DNA of 64,000 bases from Opitutaceae bacterium TAV5. GTDB taxonomy: Bacteria > Verrucomicrobiota > Verrucomicrobiia > Opitutales > Opitutaceae. The position numbers and the translations under genes were made by a program. The notes under the pieces are model-generated. The model worked only from the letters and a program-made list of their open reading frames with translations. It did not search any database and was not told the DNA's origin. The DNA lies in NCBI GenBank assembly GCA_000242935.3, contig CP007053.1, positions 4,139,001 to 4,203,000 on the forward strand. The letters are read 5' to 3'. Of this stretch, positions 52,620-62,633 are shown piece after piece. Within the stretch, counting starts at the first letter, position 1, and each line of letters begins with the position of its first letter.

Positions 52620-52880
52620 TCAGGCGGCGACGGGAGCGGCGGCCTTGCGGGCTTTCTTGATGAGGGAAAGCGCGGTGTCGGTGGGCTTGGCGCCCTTGCT
52701 GATCCAGTGATCGGCGCGTTCGACGTTGAGCGTGAGGGCATCCTTGGCGGCGCGGGGATTGTAGGTGCCGAGAAGCTCGACGGCGGCGCCATCACGACGG
52801 GAACGGGCCTCGGCCACCACGACGTGGTAAACCGGGTTATGAGTGGCGCCAATGCGGGAAAGACGGATTTTGAGAGCCAT
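52620..52880 (-). CDS. rpsP: Ribosomal protein S16
   Basis: 86 residues from ATG 52880. LKIRLSRIGATHNPVYHVVV and RRDGAAVELLGTYNPRA are typical of bS16, a small-subunit assembly protein. The 152 bp between its stop and the trmD start carry no gene. RimM, which usually sits here, is absent from this position. Confidence 0.97.
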   Translation of the reverse strand: MALKIRLSRIGATHNPVYHVVVAEARSRRDGAAVELLGTYNPRAAKDALTLNVERADHWISKGAKPTDTALSLIKKARKAAAPVAA

Positions 52881-53101
52881 GGATGATACGGAAAGAGACG
52901 CTGTGAATTTCTGAAAAGGGCCGACAACACCGTCCGTCCGCCCGGATGTCAAGCGGTCAATTCCGGCATGATTTCAAGTTTTCGGGTCACTGGCAGATTT
53001 CGGGTCAATGGGCCGTTGACATCGGAGGGGGCGGCGGGTTAACCGGTCAGCCTTTTACGGCCAATCCGTCACACCAACCCTCAGATTCAACCGACACACA
53101 C

Positions 53102-53659
53102 ATGCCCGCAGCCAACGACATCCGCAAAGGCCAGGTTATCAAATACAATGGCGAGCCCCACCTCGTCATGGAAACCCAGCACCGCACGCCGGGCAATCTG
53201 CGCGCCTTCGTGCAGGTGAAGATGCGCAATCTCCGGTACGGCAAATCGCTCGACCAGCGTTTCAACTCGACCGACACCATCGAGGTGCTGCCGACCGAAA
53301 AGAAGACGCTCGAATTCAGCTACGCCGACCGCGGCACCTACGCGTTCATGGACCCGGAAACCTACGAGACGATCGAGTTTTCCGAGGACAAGGTGGGTGA
53401 TGCCAAAAACTACCTGACCGCCAACGGCAAGGTGGACGTGCTCTACGTGGACGAGCAGCCGATCACGATCGACCTGCCGTCGTCGGTGGTGCTCAAGGTC
53501 GCCGAGAGCGCCGATGGCATCAAGGGAGATACCGCTTCCAACGTGCAAAAACCGGCGACGATGGAAACCGGTCTGGTCGTGCAGGTGCCGCTCTTCATCA
53601 AGGAAGGCGAGCTTCTCAAGATCAGCACGGCCGACGGTTCGTACATGGGCCGCGCCTGA
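53102..53659 (+). CDS. efp: Elongation factor P
   Basis: 185 residues from ATG 53102. The N-terminal KOW-like domain (NDIRKGQVIKYNGEPHLVME), middle domain and C-terminal OB domain (TGLVVQVPLFIKEGELLKIS) give full family length. EF-P relieves ribosome stalling at polyproline. The loop that carries the modified Lys or Arg in well-studied EF-Ps reads QHRTPGNLRAF here, putting Asn where E. coli has Lys34. It is divergent from rpsP. Confidence 0.96.
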   Translation: MPAANDIRKGQVIKYNGEPHLVMETQHRTPGNLRAFVQVKMRNLRYGKSLDQRFNSTDTIEVLPTEKKTLEFSYADRGTYAFMDPETYETIEFSEDKVGDAKNYLTANGKVDVLYVDEQPITIDLPSSVVLKVAESADGIKGDTASNVQKPATMETGLVVQVPLFIKEGELLKISTADGSYMGRA

Positions 53660-53726
53660 GAAATTGCCGCGCAGGGACCGCGGCATGCCGGAACACCTTC
53701 CGGCGCCGCTTCTGTTTTCGAAACGA

Positions 53727-53758
53727 CGTCCGCAACCGCGAGGTTGCGGACGTTTTTG
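53727..53758 (+). terminator. Intrinsic terminator after efp
   Basis: CGTCCGCAACC (53727-53737) and GGTTGCGGACG (53742-53752) form a perfect 11-bp stem with a 4-nt loop, followed by TTTTTGTTTTTG. Confidence 0.92.
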
Positions 53759-53961
53759 TTTTTGCGGAGCGGCGGCATGGCAAGCTGTCGGCCTTCGGCC
53801 TCGGTACCTGCCGCTGCTTTTGCCGGACGGAGCAAGCGGATATCGGAAACGCCCCCCGCGGCATGGAAAGACCACGATTTCGTGCCGTTTTTCCGCCATG
53901 CAAAGGGGCGAGGCGCTGTCGCGCCTCGTCGCAGCGGCAGGAATGCCGCCGCTCCGTCATG

Positions 53962-56592
53962 TTACCCGACCACGAGGTTGAGGATGCGGCCGGGGACGTA
54001 GATCACCTTGCGGATCTCCTTGCCGGCGAGGTGCGGCGCGGCCTCGGGCGCGGCTTGCGCGGCGGCGAGAGCGGCCTCCTGCGTGGCTCCGGCGGGGAGC
54101 AGGAGCTCGGCGCGCTTTTTGCCGTTCACCTGGAGCACGACTTTTTGTTCGGTGGCCACGAGCTTGGCCGGATCATACACCGGCCAGGGCGCGGCGAGGA
54201 TCGAACCCTGCTGGCCGAGGCGCGACCAGAGTTCCTCGCACAGGTGCGGCGCGAAGGGCGCGAGCAGTTGCAGGAACGCCAGCACGGTGCGGCGGCGCGC
54301 GGTCGGCGCTTTCTGGAGCGCGTTGGCGAAAATCATCATCTGCGAGATCGCCGTGTTGAAACGCAGGTTCTCGATGTCCTCGCCGACCTTTTTGATCGTC
54401 TCGTGCAGGAGTTTCTCGAGTTCGGGCGACTCGATGGCGTCGATGTCGACAGTGAGCCCGGCGCTGACGTTGCCGTCCTTGTCGATGACCTGACGCCAGA
54501 CTTTTTGCAGGAAACGGTGCACGCCTTCGATCCCGTTGGGGTTCCACGGCTTCATCGCCTCGAGCGGGCCGAGGAACATGAGGTAGAGGCGCAGTGTATC
54601 CGTGCCGTGACTACGGATGATGTCGTCCGGGTTGACGGTGTTGCCGCGGCTCTTGGACATCTTTTCGCCGTCTTCGCCGAGGATGATGCCCTGGTGGAAG
54701 AGCTTGGTGAACGGCTCCGCCTGCGGCACGGCGCCGATGTCGAAGAGGACCTTGTGCCAGAAGCGCGCGTAGAGGAGGTGAAGGACGGCGTGCTCGGCGC
54801 CGCCGACGTAGAGATCGGGCACGCCCCAGTATTTCAGCAACTCGGGCGAGGCGAAGGCGTCGTCGTTTTCCGGATCGACGAAGCGCAGGTAATACCAGCA
54901 GGAGCCGGCCCACTGTGGCATGGTGTTGGTCTCGCGGCGGGCGCGAATCCAGACCGCGCCTTCGGGGCGCGGGGCGGTGGCCGGGACGGCTTCGCCGGTG
55001 GCGGCGTTGAGCCAGATTTCGAGCCAGCCGGTGACGTTGGCCAGCGGGCTCTCTCCGGTGCCGCTGGGCAGGTAGCTCTCGACTTCGGGCAGCGTGAGCG
55101 GGAGCGCGGCGGCCGGGAGCGGGAGCGCGTACCAGGTTTTGTTGCCGGAACCAGGCCCGGAACCGGGCGCGGCGCGGTCCGTGTAGGTGACGGGCGTTTG
55201 CGGGAAATCGGCGCGACGCTCGGGCGTGGCGGCGGCGAGGGCGGTCTGGTAGTCGGCTTCGCTGACCCACACGATGGGGAAGGGTTCGCCCCAGTAGCGC
55301 TGGCGCGAGAAGAGCCAGTCGCGGAGCTTGTAGTTGACGGTGGGCGCGCCGCGGTGGCGGACGGCGAGGTCGGCGATGATGCGTTTCTTGACTTCGGCCA
55401 CGGGCAACCCGTCGTACGGGCCGGAGTTGATCATGACGCCGTCGGCCTCGAACGCGGCCTTGTCGAGATCGGTTTCGGTGCCGGCGGGCGGGTTGACGAC
55501 AGGGATGATTGGCAGGTCGAATTTTTTGGCGAACTCCCAGTCGCGCTGGTCGTGCGCGGGCACGGCCATGATCGCGCCGGTGCCGTAGCCCATGAGCACG
55601 TAGTCGGCGATCCAGACCGGGATGCGCGCGCCGTTGACCGGGTTGATCGCGAACGAGCCGGTGGGCACGCCGCTCTTGTCCTTGGCCAGGTCGGTGCGTT
55701 CGAGATCGCTCTTGGCCGCGGCGCGTTTGCGGTAGGCGGCGACGGCCTCGCGCTGGCCGGGCGTGGTGAGCGCGTCCGCGAGCGGATGCTCGGGCGCGAT
55801 GACCATGTAAGTGGCGCCGAAAAGCGTGTCGGGGCGCGTGGTGAAGACCTTGAGATCGCCGAGCGTTTCGTCCTCGAGGCGGAAGAGGATTTCCGCGCCT
55901 TCGCTGCGGCCGATCCAGGCTTCCTGCATGCGCTTGGTGGAGTCGGGCCAGTCGACGTCCTTCAGGTCGGCGAGCAGGCGTTCGGCGTAGGCGGTGATGC
56001 GCAGGACCCACTGGCGGAGGTTGCGGCGTTCGACCGGGAAGCCGCCGACTTCGGATTTGCCGTCCACGATCTCCTCGTTGGCGAGCACGGTGCGCAGTTC
56101 GGGGCACCACCACACGGGACGCTCGTCCACGTAGGCGAGGCCGCGTTTGAAGAGCTGCAGGAAAATCCACTGCGTCCAGCGGAAGTAGCGGGGGTCGGTG
56201 GTGTCGATCTCGCGCTCCCAGTCGTAGGAAAAACCGAGGGCCTTGATCTGGCGGCGGAAGTTGACGATGTTGTTCTGTGTGTTGCTGGCGGGGTGGGTGC
56301 CGGTTTTCACGGCGTGCTGCTCGGCGGGCAGGCCGAAGGCGTCCCAGCCGATGGGGTGCAGGACGTTGAAGCCGCGGGCGCGCTTGTAGCGGGCGATGAT
56401 GTCGGTGGCGGTATAACCTTCGGGATGGCCGATGTGCAGGCCCGCGCCGGAAGGGTAGGGGAACATGTCGAGCACGTAGTATTTGGGTTTCGACGTGTCG
56501 TTTCCGGCGCGAAAGGAGCGGTTTTCTTCCCAGAAGGTTTGCCAGTGAGGCTCAATCGTGAGGAAGTCGTAGTCTTTGCAATGCGTAGCCAT
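53962..56592 (-). CDS. leuS: Leucyl-tRNA synthetase
   Basis: 876 residues. [20 protein letters not shown] contains the HIGH motif (HIGH). [20 protein letters not shown] contains KMSKS. The editing domain ([40 protein letters not shown]) lies between. Class I synthetase of bacterial type, full length, cytoplasmic. It starts 3 bp from the start codon of the divergent protease gene, so each promoter must lie inside the other gene. Confidence 0.98.
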   Translation of the reverse strand: MATHCKDYDFLTIEPHWQTFWEENRSFRAGNDTSKPKYYVLDMFPYPSGAGLHIGHPEGYTATDIIARYKRARGFNVLHPIGWDAFGLPAEQHAVKTGTHPASNTQNNIVNFRRQIKALGFSYDWEREIDTTDPRYFRWTQWIFLQLFKRGLAYVDERPVWWCPELRTVLANEEIVDGKSEVGGFPVERRNLRQWVLRITAYAERLLADLKDVDWPDSTKRMQEAWIGRSEGAEILFRLEDETLGDLKVFTTRPDTLFGATYMVIAPEHPLADALTTPGQREAVAAYRKRAAAKSDLERTDLAKDKSGVPTGSFAINPVNGARIPVWIADYVLMGYGTGAIMAVPAHDQRDWEFAKKFDLPIIPVVNPPAGTETDLDKAAFEADGVMINSGPYDGLPVAEVKKRIIADLAVRHRGAPTVNYKLRDWLFSRQRYWGEPFPIVWVSEADYQTALAAATPERRADFPQTPVTYTDRAAPGSGPGSGNKTWYALPLPAAALPLTLPEVESYLPSGTGESPLANVTGWLEIWLNAATGEAVPATAPRPEGAVWIRARRETNTMPQWAGSCWYYLRFVDPENDDAFASPELLKYWGVPDLYVGGAEHAVLHLLYARFWHKVLFDIGAVPQAEPFTKLFHQGIILGEDGEKMSKSRGNTVNPDDIIRSHGTDTLRLYLMFLGPLEAMKPWNPNGIEGVHRFLQKVWRQVIDKDGNVSAGLTVDIDAIESPELEKLLHETIKKVGEDIENLRFNTAISQMMIFANALQKAPTARRRTVLAFLQLLAPFAPHLCEELWSRLGQQGSILAAPWPVYDPAKLVATEQKVVLQVNGKKRAELLLPAGATQEAALAAAQAAPEAAPHLAGKEIRKVIYVPGRILNLVVG

Positions 56593-56595
56593 CGG

Positions 56596-58089
56596 ATGAA
56601 ACCCGCCACGTTGAAGGAATCCCCTGCCTGGTCAATCACGCGCACCGGCGCGGTTGGCGCGGCCGCCGCCGTCGCCGGAGCGCTGTTTTTCGGGGGCTGC
56701 GCCGGCGCCGGCACAGGCAAGCCGGCCGGCAGCGGGGGCCGGGGAGCGGCGGCGTTGTCCGGCGGGGCGGCCGTGTCCGCTCCGGCGACGGAGGAGGCGC
56801 CCGCCTCGGTCAACTCGGCCGGCATGTCGAAGGGTTTCAACCGCCTGCTCGAGGCCGTGGTGCGCATCGATGTGCGCGAGGAATCGTTCGAGGCGGGGAC
56901 CCGGCGGTTCATTGCCGGCGTGGGTTCGGGGGTGATTTTGTCCGAAGACGGCCTGATCCTGACCAACGCCCACGTGGCCAGTCCGCGCGCGGTCGAGCTT
57001 TCCGTGACGCTGGCCAATCTGGAGCGCGTCAACGCGAAGCTCGTCGGCTGGGACCACTGGACGGACCTCGCGCTGCTGCGGCTCGATCTCGACGAGATGA
57101 AGCGCCGCGGACTGACGTTTACCTGGGCGGAATTTGGCGATTCGGAACAACTGTACCCGGGCCAGACGGTCTATGCCGTCGGCACGCCGCACGGCCTCAC
57201 GCGCACGGTGACGCGCGGCATCATCTCCAACAATCGCCGCTATTTTTCCGACAGCCGCGGGGTCAAGGGTTACGAGACCGGTCTCTTCAACACCTGGTTG
57301 CAGACCGATGCGGCGATCAATCCCGGCAACTCCGGCGGGCCGCTGGTGGACGACGACGGCCGTGTGGTCGGCATCAATTCGCGCGGTTATCTCGGCGCCG
57401 ACAATCTCGCCTTTGCCATCCCCGCCTCGACGGCGCACCGCGTCCTGCAGGGGCTGGCCCGCGACGGCGCGATCACGCGCAGCTACATCGGCATCGTGCC
57501 GGGCGCGTTGCAGGACCTGGAGAGTTTTTATGCGCTGAAACAGAACACCGGCCTGCTGATCAACAGCGTCGACCCCGGTTCGCCGGCGGCGAAGGCCGGG
57601 TTGCGCGGCAGCGACATCGTGCTGTCGCTCGACGGCGCGGCGGTGGACGGCCGTTTCCCGGAACAATTGCCGCCGATTCTCAACCGCATCGCCAGCCTGC
57701 CCGTCGGCTCCACGGTGAAGCTCGTCGTGAAACGCGGCGAGCAGACGACGGATTACGCGATCGTCACCGAAAAACTCGAAAGCCGCCAGGGCGAGGAATG
57801 GGCTTTTGAGAAGTGGGGGCTGACCGTGCGGAAAGTGTCGCGCGCCTTTGCCCGCGAAAACCAGCTCGAGGACGATACCGGCCTGCTCGTGCTCGGCGTG
57901 CAGCGCGGTTATCCGGCGGAGGTGGCCGGGCTCTCGCGCGGCGACATCATCACGAAGATCAACCGGCAATCCGTCACCACCCTCGAAGCCGGCAAGAAGG
58001 TTTACGACGCCTACGTGGAAAACCCCGCCGCCACGCTGATCGAGGCGCAGAGCGACCGCCGCGTGTCGCTGTACGTGCTGAAGCCGTAG
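56596..58089 (+). CDS. Trypsin-like serine protease lipoprotein with two PDZ domains (DegP/HtrA-like)
   Basis: 497 residues from ATG 56596; ATG 56581 would overlap leuS by 12 bp. The N-terminal signal has a lipobox (LFFGGCAG), so it should be membrane-anchored. The catalytic triad is TNAHV (His), [10 protein letters not shown] (Asp) and [14 protein letters not shown] (Ser). Two PDZ-like domains follow ([40 protein letters not shown]). It is likely an envelope quality-control protease. Confidence 0.92.
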   Translation: MKPATLKESPAWSITRTGAVGAAAAVAGALFFGGCAGAGTGKPAGSGGRGAAALSGGAAVSAPATEEAPASVNSAGMSKGFNRLLEAVVRIDVREESFEAGTRRFIAGVGSGVILSEDGLILTNAHVASPRAVELSVTLANLERVNAKLVGWDHWTDLALLRLDLDEMKRRGLTFTWAEFGDSEQLYPGQTVYAVGTPHGLTRTVTRGIISNNRRYFSDSRGVKGYETGLFNTWLQTDAAINPGNSGGPLVDDDGRVVGINSRGYLGADNLAFAIPASTAHRVLQGLARDGAITRSYIGIVPGALQDLESFYALKQNTGLLINSVDPGSPAAKAGLRGSDIVLSLDGAAVDGRFPEQLPPILNRIASLPVGSTVKLVVKRGEQTTDYAIVTEKLESRQGEEWAFEKWGLTVRKVSRAFARENQLEDDTGLLVLGVQRGYPAEVAGLSRGDIITKINRQSVTTLEAGKKVYDAYVENPAATLIEAQSDRRVSLYVLKP

Positions 58090-58098
58090 GGGCGGCGG

Positions 58099-58213
58099 GT
58101 GTGGCACGGGCATCTTGCCCGTGATTCCGGATGCGTGGCATGGGCATCCTTGCCCATGATCGGGGGGGGGGGCGGCGCGTCGCGCCGTCCACGGGCAGGA
58201 TGCCCGTGCCACT
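58099..58213. repeat. Cluster of REP-like palindromes
   Basis: Three GC palindromes in 115 bp: GGCACGGGCATCTTGCCCGT, GGCATGGGCATCCTTGCCCA (with TGATC following) and CACGGGCAGGATGCCCGTGC, separated by a G9 tract. They fill the gap between the convergent protease and glycerate kinase genes, the usual place for REP elements. Confidence 0.75.
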
Positions 58214-59401
58214 TCAGAACACTTCGCGTATGGCCTGCGCCAGATTTGCGGCGCTCTCGCGCAGCGCCTGCTCCAGCGGCATGCCGGGCGGCGTGATGGC
58301 ATGCACGCCGGCATCGGCGCCGGTGACGGTGTCGGCCCGGCCGCAGAAAACATGCACCGGCTTCCCGAGTTCGCGGGCGCGGGCGACGAGCGCGCCGGGG
58401 CCCTTGCCGGAAAGCGAACTGGCGTCGTAACTGCCTTCGCCGGTGATGACGAGATCGGCTGCGGCGATCCGGGCGTCGAGATCGAGCCAGGCGGAAACGA
58501 ATTCGTTGCCCGGCACGATGCGCACCCGCTCCGGCCCCGCGACGCAGAGCAGCCCGAACGCCGTGCCGCCGGCCGCACCGGTGCCGGGCGTGTCGGCGAG
58601 CGCGAGCGGCCGCCCGGCAAATGCGCAGAGCAGCCGCGCCATGCGGGCGGCGGCGGCGTCCATCGCCGGGATGTCGGCGGGTGCGAGGCCTTTTTGCGGA
58701 CCGTAAACGGCGGCCGCGCCGTCGGGGCCGAGGAGTGGATTGGTGACATCGCAGGCGATGAACACGGGCGGCCAGCCGGCGGGCCGGAAACCGGCCGGAG
58801 CGCGGACGCTGCGGATTTTTTCCCAGTGTGCCGGAGCAAGCCCGCACGAGGATGGCGACAGCGGCCGGCCGTCGGTATCGGTAAATTCGAGACCGAGCGC
58901 GGCGAGCGCCCCGATGCCGAGGTCGCCGGTCGCACTGCCGCCAATGCCGAGCACGATGACGGCGGGTTTCGCGCGCATGGCTTCCTGCAGGAGCTGTCCG
59001 GTGCCGAAGGTCGAGGCGCGCCACGGGTCGCGCTGTTCCGGCGGCAGCAGCACGATCCCGCTGGCGCTGGCGAGATCGACGAGCGCGACGGTGGCGTCGT
59101 TGCCGGCATCGCCGGCCAGCCCGAGTCGCCGGCGGATTTCCGGTCGTAGCGAGGAAACCGATACGATCCCGAAACCGGCGTCGGTGCCTTTGCCGCGCGG
59201 TCCCTCGACGCGCACTGCGACCCGCCGCCCGCCGACGGCCTGGGTGAGGATGTCGCAAAAACCGTCTCCGCCATCCGTGAGCGGGCAGGAATCCAGGGAC
59301 CACTCCGGATGCCTGCCGCGCAGGGCCTCCGCGATGACTTCGCACGCCCGGGGAGCGGTGAGAGAGTGCTTGAACTTGTCGGGAGCGATGAGGATGCGCA
59401 T
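58214..59401 (-). CDS. Glycerate kinase (GarK/GlxK type)
   Basis: 395 residues. MRILIAPDKFKHSLTAPRAC, LTDGGDGFCDILTQAVGG and VIVLGIGGSATGDLGIGALA are hallmarks of the type I glycerate kinase family, with GEGSYDASSLSGKGPGALVA later. It phosphorylates D-glycerate, feeding glycolysis. It converges with the protease gene across a REP cluster. The next gene upstream is a divergent regulator. Confidence 0.93.
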   Translation of the reverse strand: MRILIAPDKFKHSLTAPRACEVIAEALRGRHPEWSLDSCPLTDGGDGFCDILTQAVGGRRVAVRVEGPRGKGTDAGFGIVSVSSLRPEIRRRLGLAGDAGNDATVALVDLASASGIVLLPPEQRDPWRASTFGTGQLLQEAMRAKPAVIVLGIGGSATGDLGIGALAALGLEFTDTDGRPLSPSSCGLAPAHWEKIRSVRAPAGFRPAGWPPVFIACDVTNPLLGPDGAAAVYGPQKGLAPADIPAMDAAAARMARLLCAFAGRPLALADTPGTGAAGGTAFGLLCVAGPERVRIVPGNEFVSAWLDLDARIAAADLVITGEGSYDASSLSGKGPGALVARARELGKPVHVFCGRADTVTGADAGVHAITPPGMPLEQALRESAANLAQAIREVF

Positions 59402-59570
59402 GGCGCAAAACAGGACAAAACATTTTCAGGCGAGGGAGCGCCGACGCAATAAAGCAATCTCCAACAGCAAGTATCCAGGTTGCCCGATTTCTGAAAAATA
59501 GGCCTATCTCAAAGAGAATCAATATCTTGAAAATCAGGAATAAAAATTTCCTCGCAAAACTCTATTACAA

Positions 59571-59588
59571 TATTTCTATATAGAAATA
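59571..59588. promoter_or_regulatory. 18-bp perfect palindrome, candidate operator
   Basis: TATTTCTATATAGAAATA is a perfect 18-bp palindrome in an AT-rich stretch 84 bp upstream of the GntR/LacI-hybrid regulator start. The position suits autoregulation or control of the divergent glycerate kinase gene. It is AT-rich, so chance is a real possibility. Confidence 0.5.
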
Positions 59589-59672
59589 CTCACCTGTTTT
59601 CCTCCGTCAGCCATCCGCCTCGCTTCCCCGAAGATCTTCCCTTTGTCGCTACTTTTCCCTGATTCTCCGGTA

Positions 59673-60866
59673 ATGGAATCCACGCTCACAACATCCGCCG
59701 CTACCGACGCTGCTCCAGCCGCTTCCTCCTTCGACTGGACCACGCAGCTCCGCGACGTTGTCCTGGACCGCTCCAACGGCGTCCCCCTCCACGTGCAACT
59801 TCGCAACTCGTTGCGCCGGCTCATCGAGCTCGCACCGGACGAAGCCGATAAACTGACGCCGGAAAACGAGATGGTGGAACTCCTCGGCATCGCCCCCGGC
59901 ACTGTGCGCAAGGCACTCGATGGACTTGTGGCTGAAGGTCTCATCGAACGCCGCCGCGCCCTTGGCACGGTCATCAAGCGCCACACCGGCGCGTCCTGGC
60001 TCAAAACACTCGCGGTCATTTTGCCCAATTTCCCCAGCCATTCCAACAGCGCCCACCTTGCCGCCCTCAATCGCCAGATGGGCATCCTCGGAGGCAAGAT
60101 GAGCATCATCCCGCTTGGTCGCGGTGACGACTGGAAGTCCTGTCAGGACCGTCTCGACTTTGCTCCGTCCGAGGGTGGTGTGGTGTTCTTCAACAACTTC
60201 TCCGCGTCCACGACCACCGATCTGCACGCCTCGCTCCAGCAGCAAGGCTATCGCAGCGTCCACCTCGGCCGTCCGCCGGAGGGCTGCCAATGCAACAGCG
60301 TTTCCGGCTCCGCCGAGGCTTTCGTGCGAATGGGGCTCGAACGCCTCGCCGCCGCCGGCCACCGCCGCATCACCTTCCTCGTCGGTGAACCTGAAGAGAA
60401 TCTAGACGTCCAGGAACGCGTCCGCTGCTTCAAGGAAATCTCCCGGGAGCTGGGCCTGGCCGGAAGCGATGTCGTCCATTGCGGGATACATCTTTGGGAA
60501 AATGCGTCCGAAGCAGCGACCGGGGCCATCGAGTCGATATGGAATCGTTCGGCGGACAAACGGCCGACCGCCCTGTTTGCCATTTCCGATTCAACTGCGA
60601 TGGGCGCGCTTTTCGGCCTTGCCCGTCAGAGCATTCGCGTGCCCGACGACGTTTCCGTCCTGAGCTGGGATGGCACCGAACTGACACGCATGGTGTATCC
60701 GAAACTCACGTCTCTCGCCACCCCGCTCGACAAATACGCTGCCAACGTCATCGCCCTCCTCTCCGACAAACGCGCCCGTAATAAAAAAATCCTCATTCAC
60801 CCTGAATTTCGGGAGGGCGACAGCATCGCATCTCCCTCATCGATCCCACCTGATAATGTATCATAA
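59673..60866 (+). CDS. GntR-type HTH regulator with LacI-like sensor domain
   Basis: 397 residues from ATG 59673; a TTG 30 bp earlier is an alternative. The winged helix is GntR-like (PLHVQLRNSLRRLIELAPDE, LGIAPGTVRKALDGLVAEGL). The rest is a periplasmic-binding-protein fold (AAGHRRITFLVGEP, PTALFAISDSTAMGALFGLA, DDVSVLSWDGTELTRM). Such hybrids respond to sugars. It heads a plus-strand cluster of a PEP-CTERM protein, a pseudopilin and a glycosidase, the same gene kinds as in the first locus. Confidence 0.9.
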   Translation: MESTLTTSAATDAAPAASSFDWTTQLRDVVLDRSNGVPLHVQLRNSLRRLIELAPDEADKLTPENEMVELLGIAPGTVRKALDGLVAEGLIERRRALGTVIKRHTGASWLKTLAVILPNFPSHSNSAHLAALNRQMGILGGKMSIIPLGRGDDWKSCQDRLDFAPSEGGVVFFNNFSASTTTDLHASLQQQGYRSVHLGRPPEGCQCNSVSGSAEAFVRMGLERLAAAGHRRITFLVGEPEENLDVQERVRCFKEISRELGLAGSDVVHCGIHLWENASEAATGAIESIWNRSADKRPTALFAISDSTAMGALFGLARQSIRVPDDVSVLSWDGTELTRMVYPKLTSLATPLDKYAANVIALLSDKRARNKKILIHPEFREGDSIASPSSIPPDNVS

Positions 60867-60879
60867 ACTCACCTCCATC

Positions 60880-61746
60880 ATGAAAACTCCCTCTACTATG
60901 CTGCTAACCGCAGGCTTGCTAGCTTTCGCCACCTCGGCAGCCACGTATGCTGATTCATTCTTGTATGAAAATAGCCTGAGATACGAAAATGGCATCACTC
61001 TAACTACCACACCCTCGGCAGCCTCGGATTACTTTAAAACCACGCGCAGCGGTTGGGGGTCATATCCAGGCTGGTATGCAAACCCTACTGGTGACGTCCG
61101 ACAACTCACAGCCAGATGGGATTCGGCACTCGGGCTTCCGGATAACAGTGCGTTTATACTGAAGGATCTTCACGATGGTAACCTACTGGCATCAAACACC
61201 GTATTGGCGACAGCAACCATTTCGATTGACTCAACGTGGGTGTTTGGGGATGGAGTTGCTTCGATGGGAGTATATCTCGGACTCCTGAACGACACGGGGA
61301 AAGGTTATGCAGCTTACGTAGATCGGACCGGAGTCGCCACTCTTTATTCTATCGACAACCCTGCAACAGCAACAGACAGCTCCACGTGGACGGTGCTGGC
61401 AGGATCTGTCAAAATTGGAAGAAATACATCCCCCCGTACAATTACATTCAGCCTTACTGATTCGAGTCTGTCGGTTTCCGTAAGTAATACCCATCCGGAC
61501 TATAGCCCTGTGCTCACTTATTCCTTTGGGGAAACCGGCATTGTCTATACCGGATTGGATACGCTTGTTGTTGGGGCCAAGCAGGCGGGTGCCGAGGCAG
61601 CCAGATTTTCGGATCTCAAGATTGAGGGAACAACCAGTGTTATCCCCGAACCCAAGACCACGGCGTTTCTTTTGGGAGGCGTGCTGCTTCTCGCTATTGT
61701 ATCCTGCCGCACATTTTCTTTTGGAGGCAGAACAAAACACGAGTAA
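60880..61746 (+). CDS. PEP-CTERM-like exported protein
   Basis: 288 residues from ATG 60880 (ATG 60856 would overlap the regulator). The signal peptide is TMLLTAGLLAFATSAATYA. The beta-rich body (TARWDSALGLPDNSAFILKD, GVYLGLLNDTGKGYAAYVDR) resembles a lectin/laminin-G-like sandwich. The C-terminus IPEPKTTAFLLGGVLLLAIV followed by SCRTFSFGGRTKHE keeps the PEP motif and helix but has a longer, less basic tail than usual. It starts 13 bp after the regulator gene stop. Confidence 0.8.
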   Translation: MKTPSTMLLTAGLLAFATSAATYADSFLYENSLRYENGITLTTTPSAASDYFKTTRSGWGSYPGWYANPTGDVRQLTARWDSALGLPDNSAFILKDLHDGNLLASNTVLATATISIDSTWVFGDGVASMGVYLGLLNDTGKGYAAYVDRTGVATLYSIDNPATATDSSTWTVLAGSVKIGRNTSPRTITFSLTDSSLSVSVSNTHPDYSPVLTYSFGETGIVYTGLDTLVVGAKQAGAEAARFSDLKIEGTTSVIPEPKTTAFLLGGVLLLAIVSCRTFSFGGRTKHE

Positions 61747-61810
61747 TTCCGCTTCCTCAAACGTCTCCAATAATCTTTTGGACTGGATATAGCTTATAAA
61801 TCCCCAAACT

Positions 61811-62524
61811 ATGGATCATACCCTATACGCTCCCATTCCAGCGCCCCGGAATCATTTTGGGCGCTCACATCGTGGCCACGCGTTCACTCTGATCGAATTG
61901 CTGACGGTCATTGCGATTATCGGTATTCTTGCTGCAATCTTGATCCCCACGGTCGGGGTAGTCCGAAAGACGGCAAGAACCGCAGCCTGTGCAAGCAATC
62001 TACGCCAGATTGGCCTCGCCCTTTCTCTTTACGCGGATGAGCACAAGGACTTTTACCCTCCGCCCAAAAAGGCATGGCCGGATTATTGGATGGCCCTTGT
62101 AGCGTCCTATACCGGGCGGGTGATGGATTCCTACGGCACAATGGGTACAGATCAGCAACGCCTTATTTGTTATGATGGTGTCTTCAAGTGTCCAGGTAAA
62201 CTCGAATTCAAACCCCATGAAAATGGAACAGGAAGCCAAGGGAATGATTATTACCGAGCTTCTTATGCAATGCAGCAATTCTCGGGCGATGAAACGGCCG
62301 CAGTGGAACGCGCCAGCATATCTGAGCCACCCTCTCGTGTTATTTTGGTTATGGATGCAGAAAATAACCATTTCTTCAGAGCACCCGAGAGAATGAATAG
62401 CATATATTTCAGAACCGAACGGCATGGTTCAAGAATCAATATTCTATTCATGGATAATCATGTGGGAAACCATTCCTATAATGATCTGGAGCGAAATACG
62501 AATCAGGTATGGGTAAGGAAATAA
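61811..62524 (+). CDS. Type II secretion-type pseudopilin, H-x9-DG family
   Basis: 237 residues. [20 protein letters not shown] is the prepilin cleavage site and helix. [16 protein letters not shown] is the H-x9-DG-type motif with Asn in place of Gly. It resembles the pseudopilin at 13806 in length and architecture (both have [19 protein letters not shown] then YADEHK). It sits between a PEP-CTERM gene and a glycosidase gene, the same neighbourhood type. Confidence 0.88.
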   Translation: MDHTLYAPIPAPRNHFGRSHRGHAFTLIELLTVIAIIGILAAILIPTVGVVRKTARTAACASNLRQIGLALSLYADEHKDFYPPPKKAWPDYWMALVASYTGRVMDSYGTMGTDQQRLICYDGVFKCPGKLEFKPHENGTGSQGNDYYRASYAMQQFSGDETAAVERASISEPPSRVILVMDAENNHFFRAPERMNSIYFRTERHGSRINILFMDNHVGNHSYNDLERNTNQVWVRK

Positions 62525-62633
62525 TTCCCCATCCCTTCCACCTGCCTCACCATCTGGCGCACAATGCGCCAATCGATAAATATAAAGGGCAAGCCATCCA
62601 CTCGTGATCGTTGCCCGAGTATGTTTTTATATC

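Noticed and set aside
53863-56595. Upstream extension of the protease frame to 1408 residues
   Set aside because: The extension is antisense to leuS; the lipoprotein signal begins at 56596.
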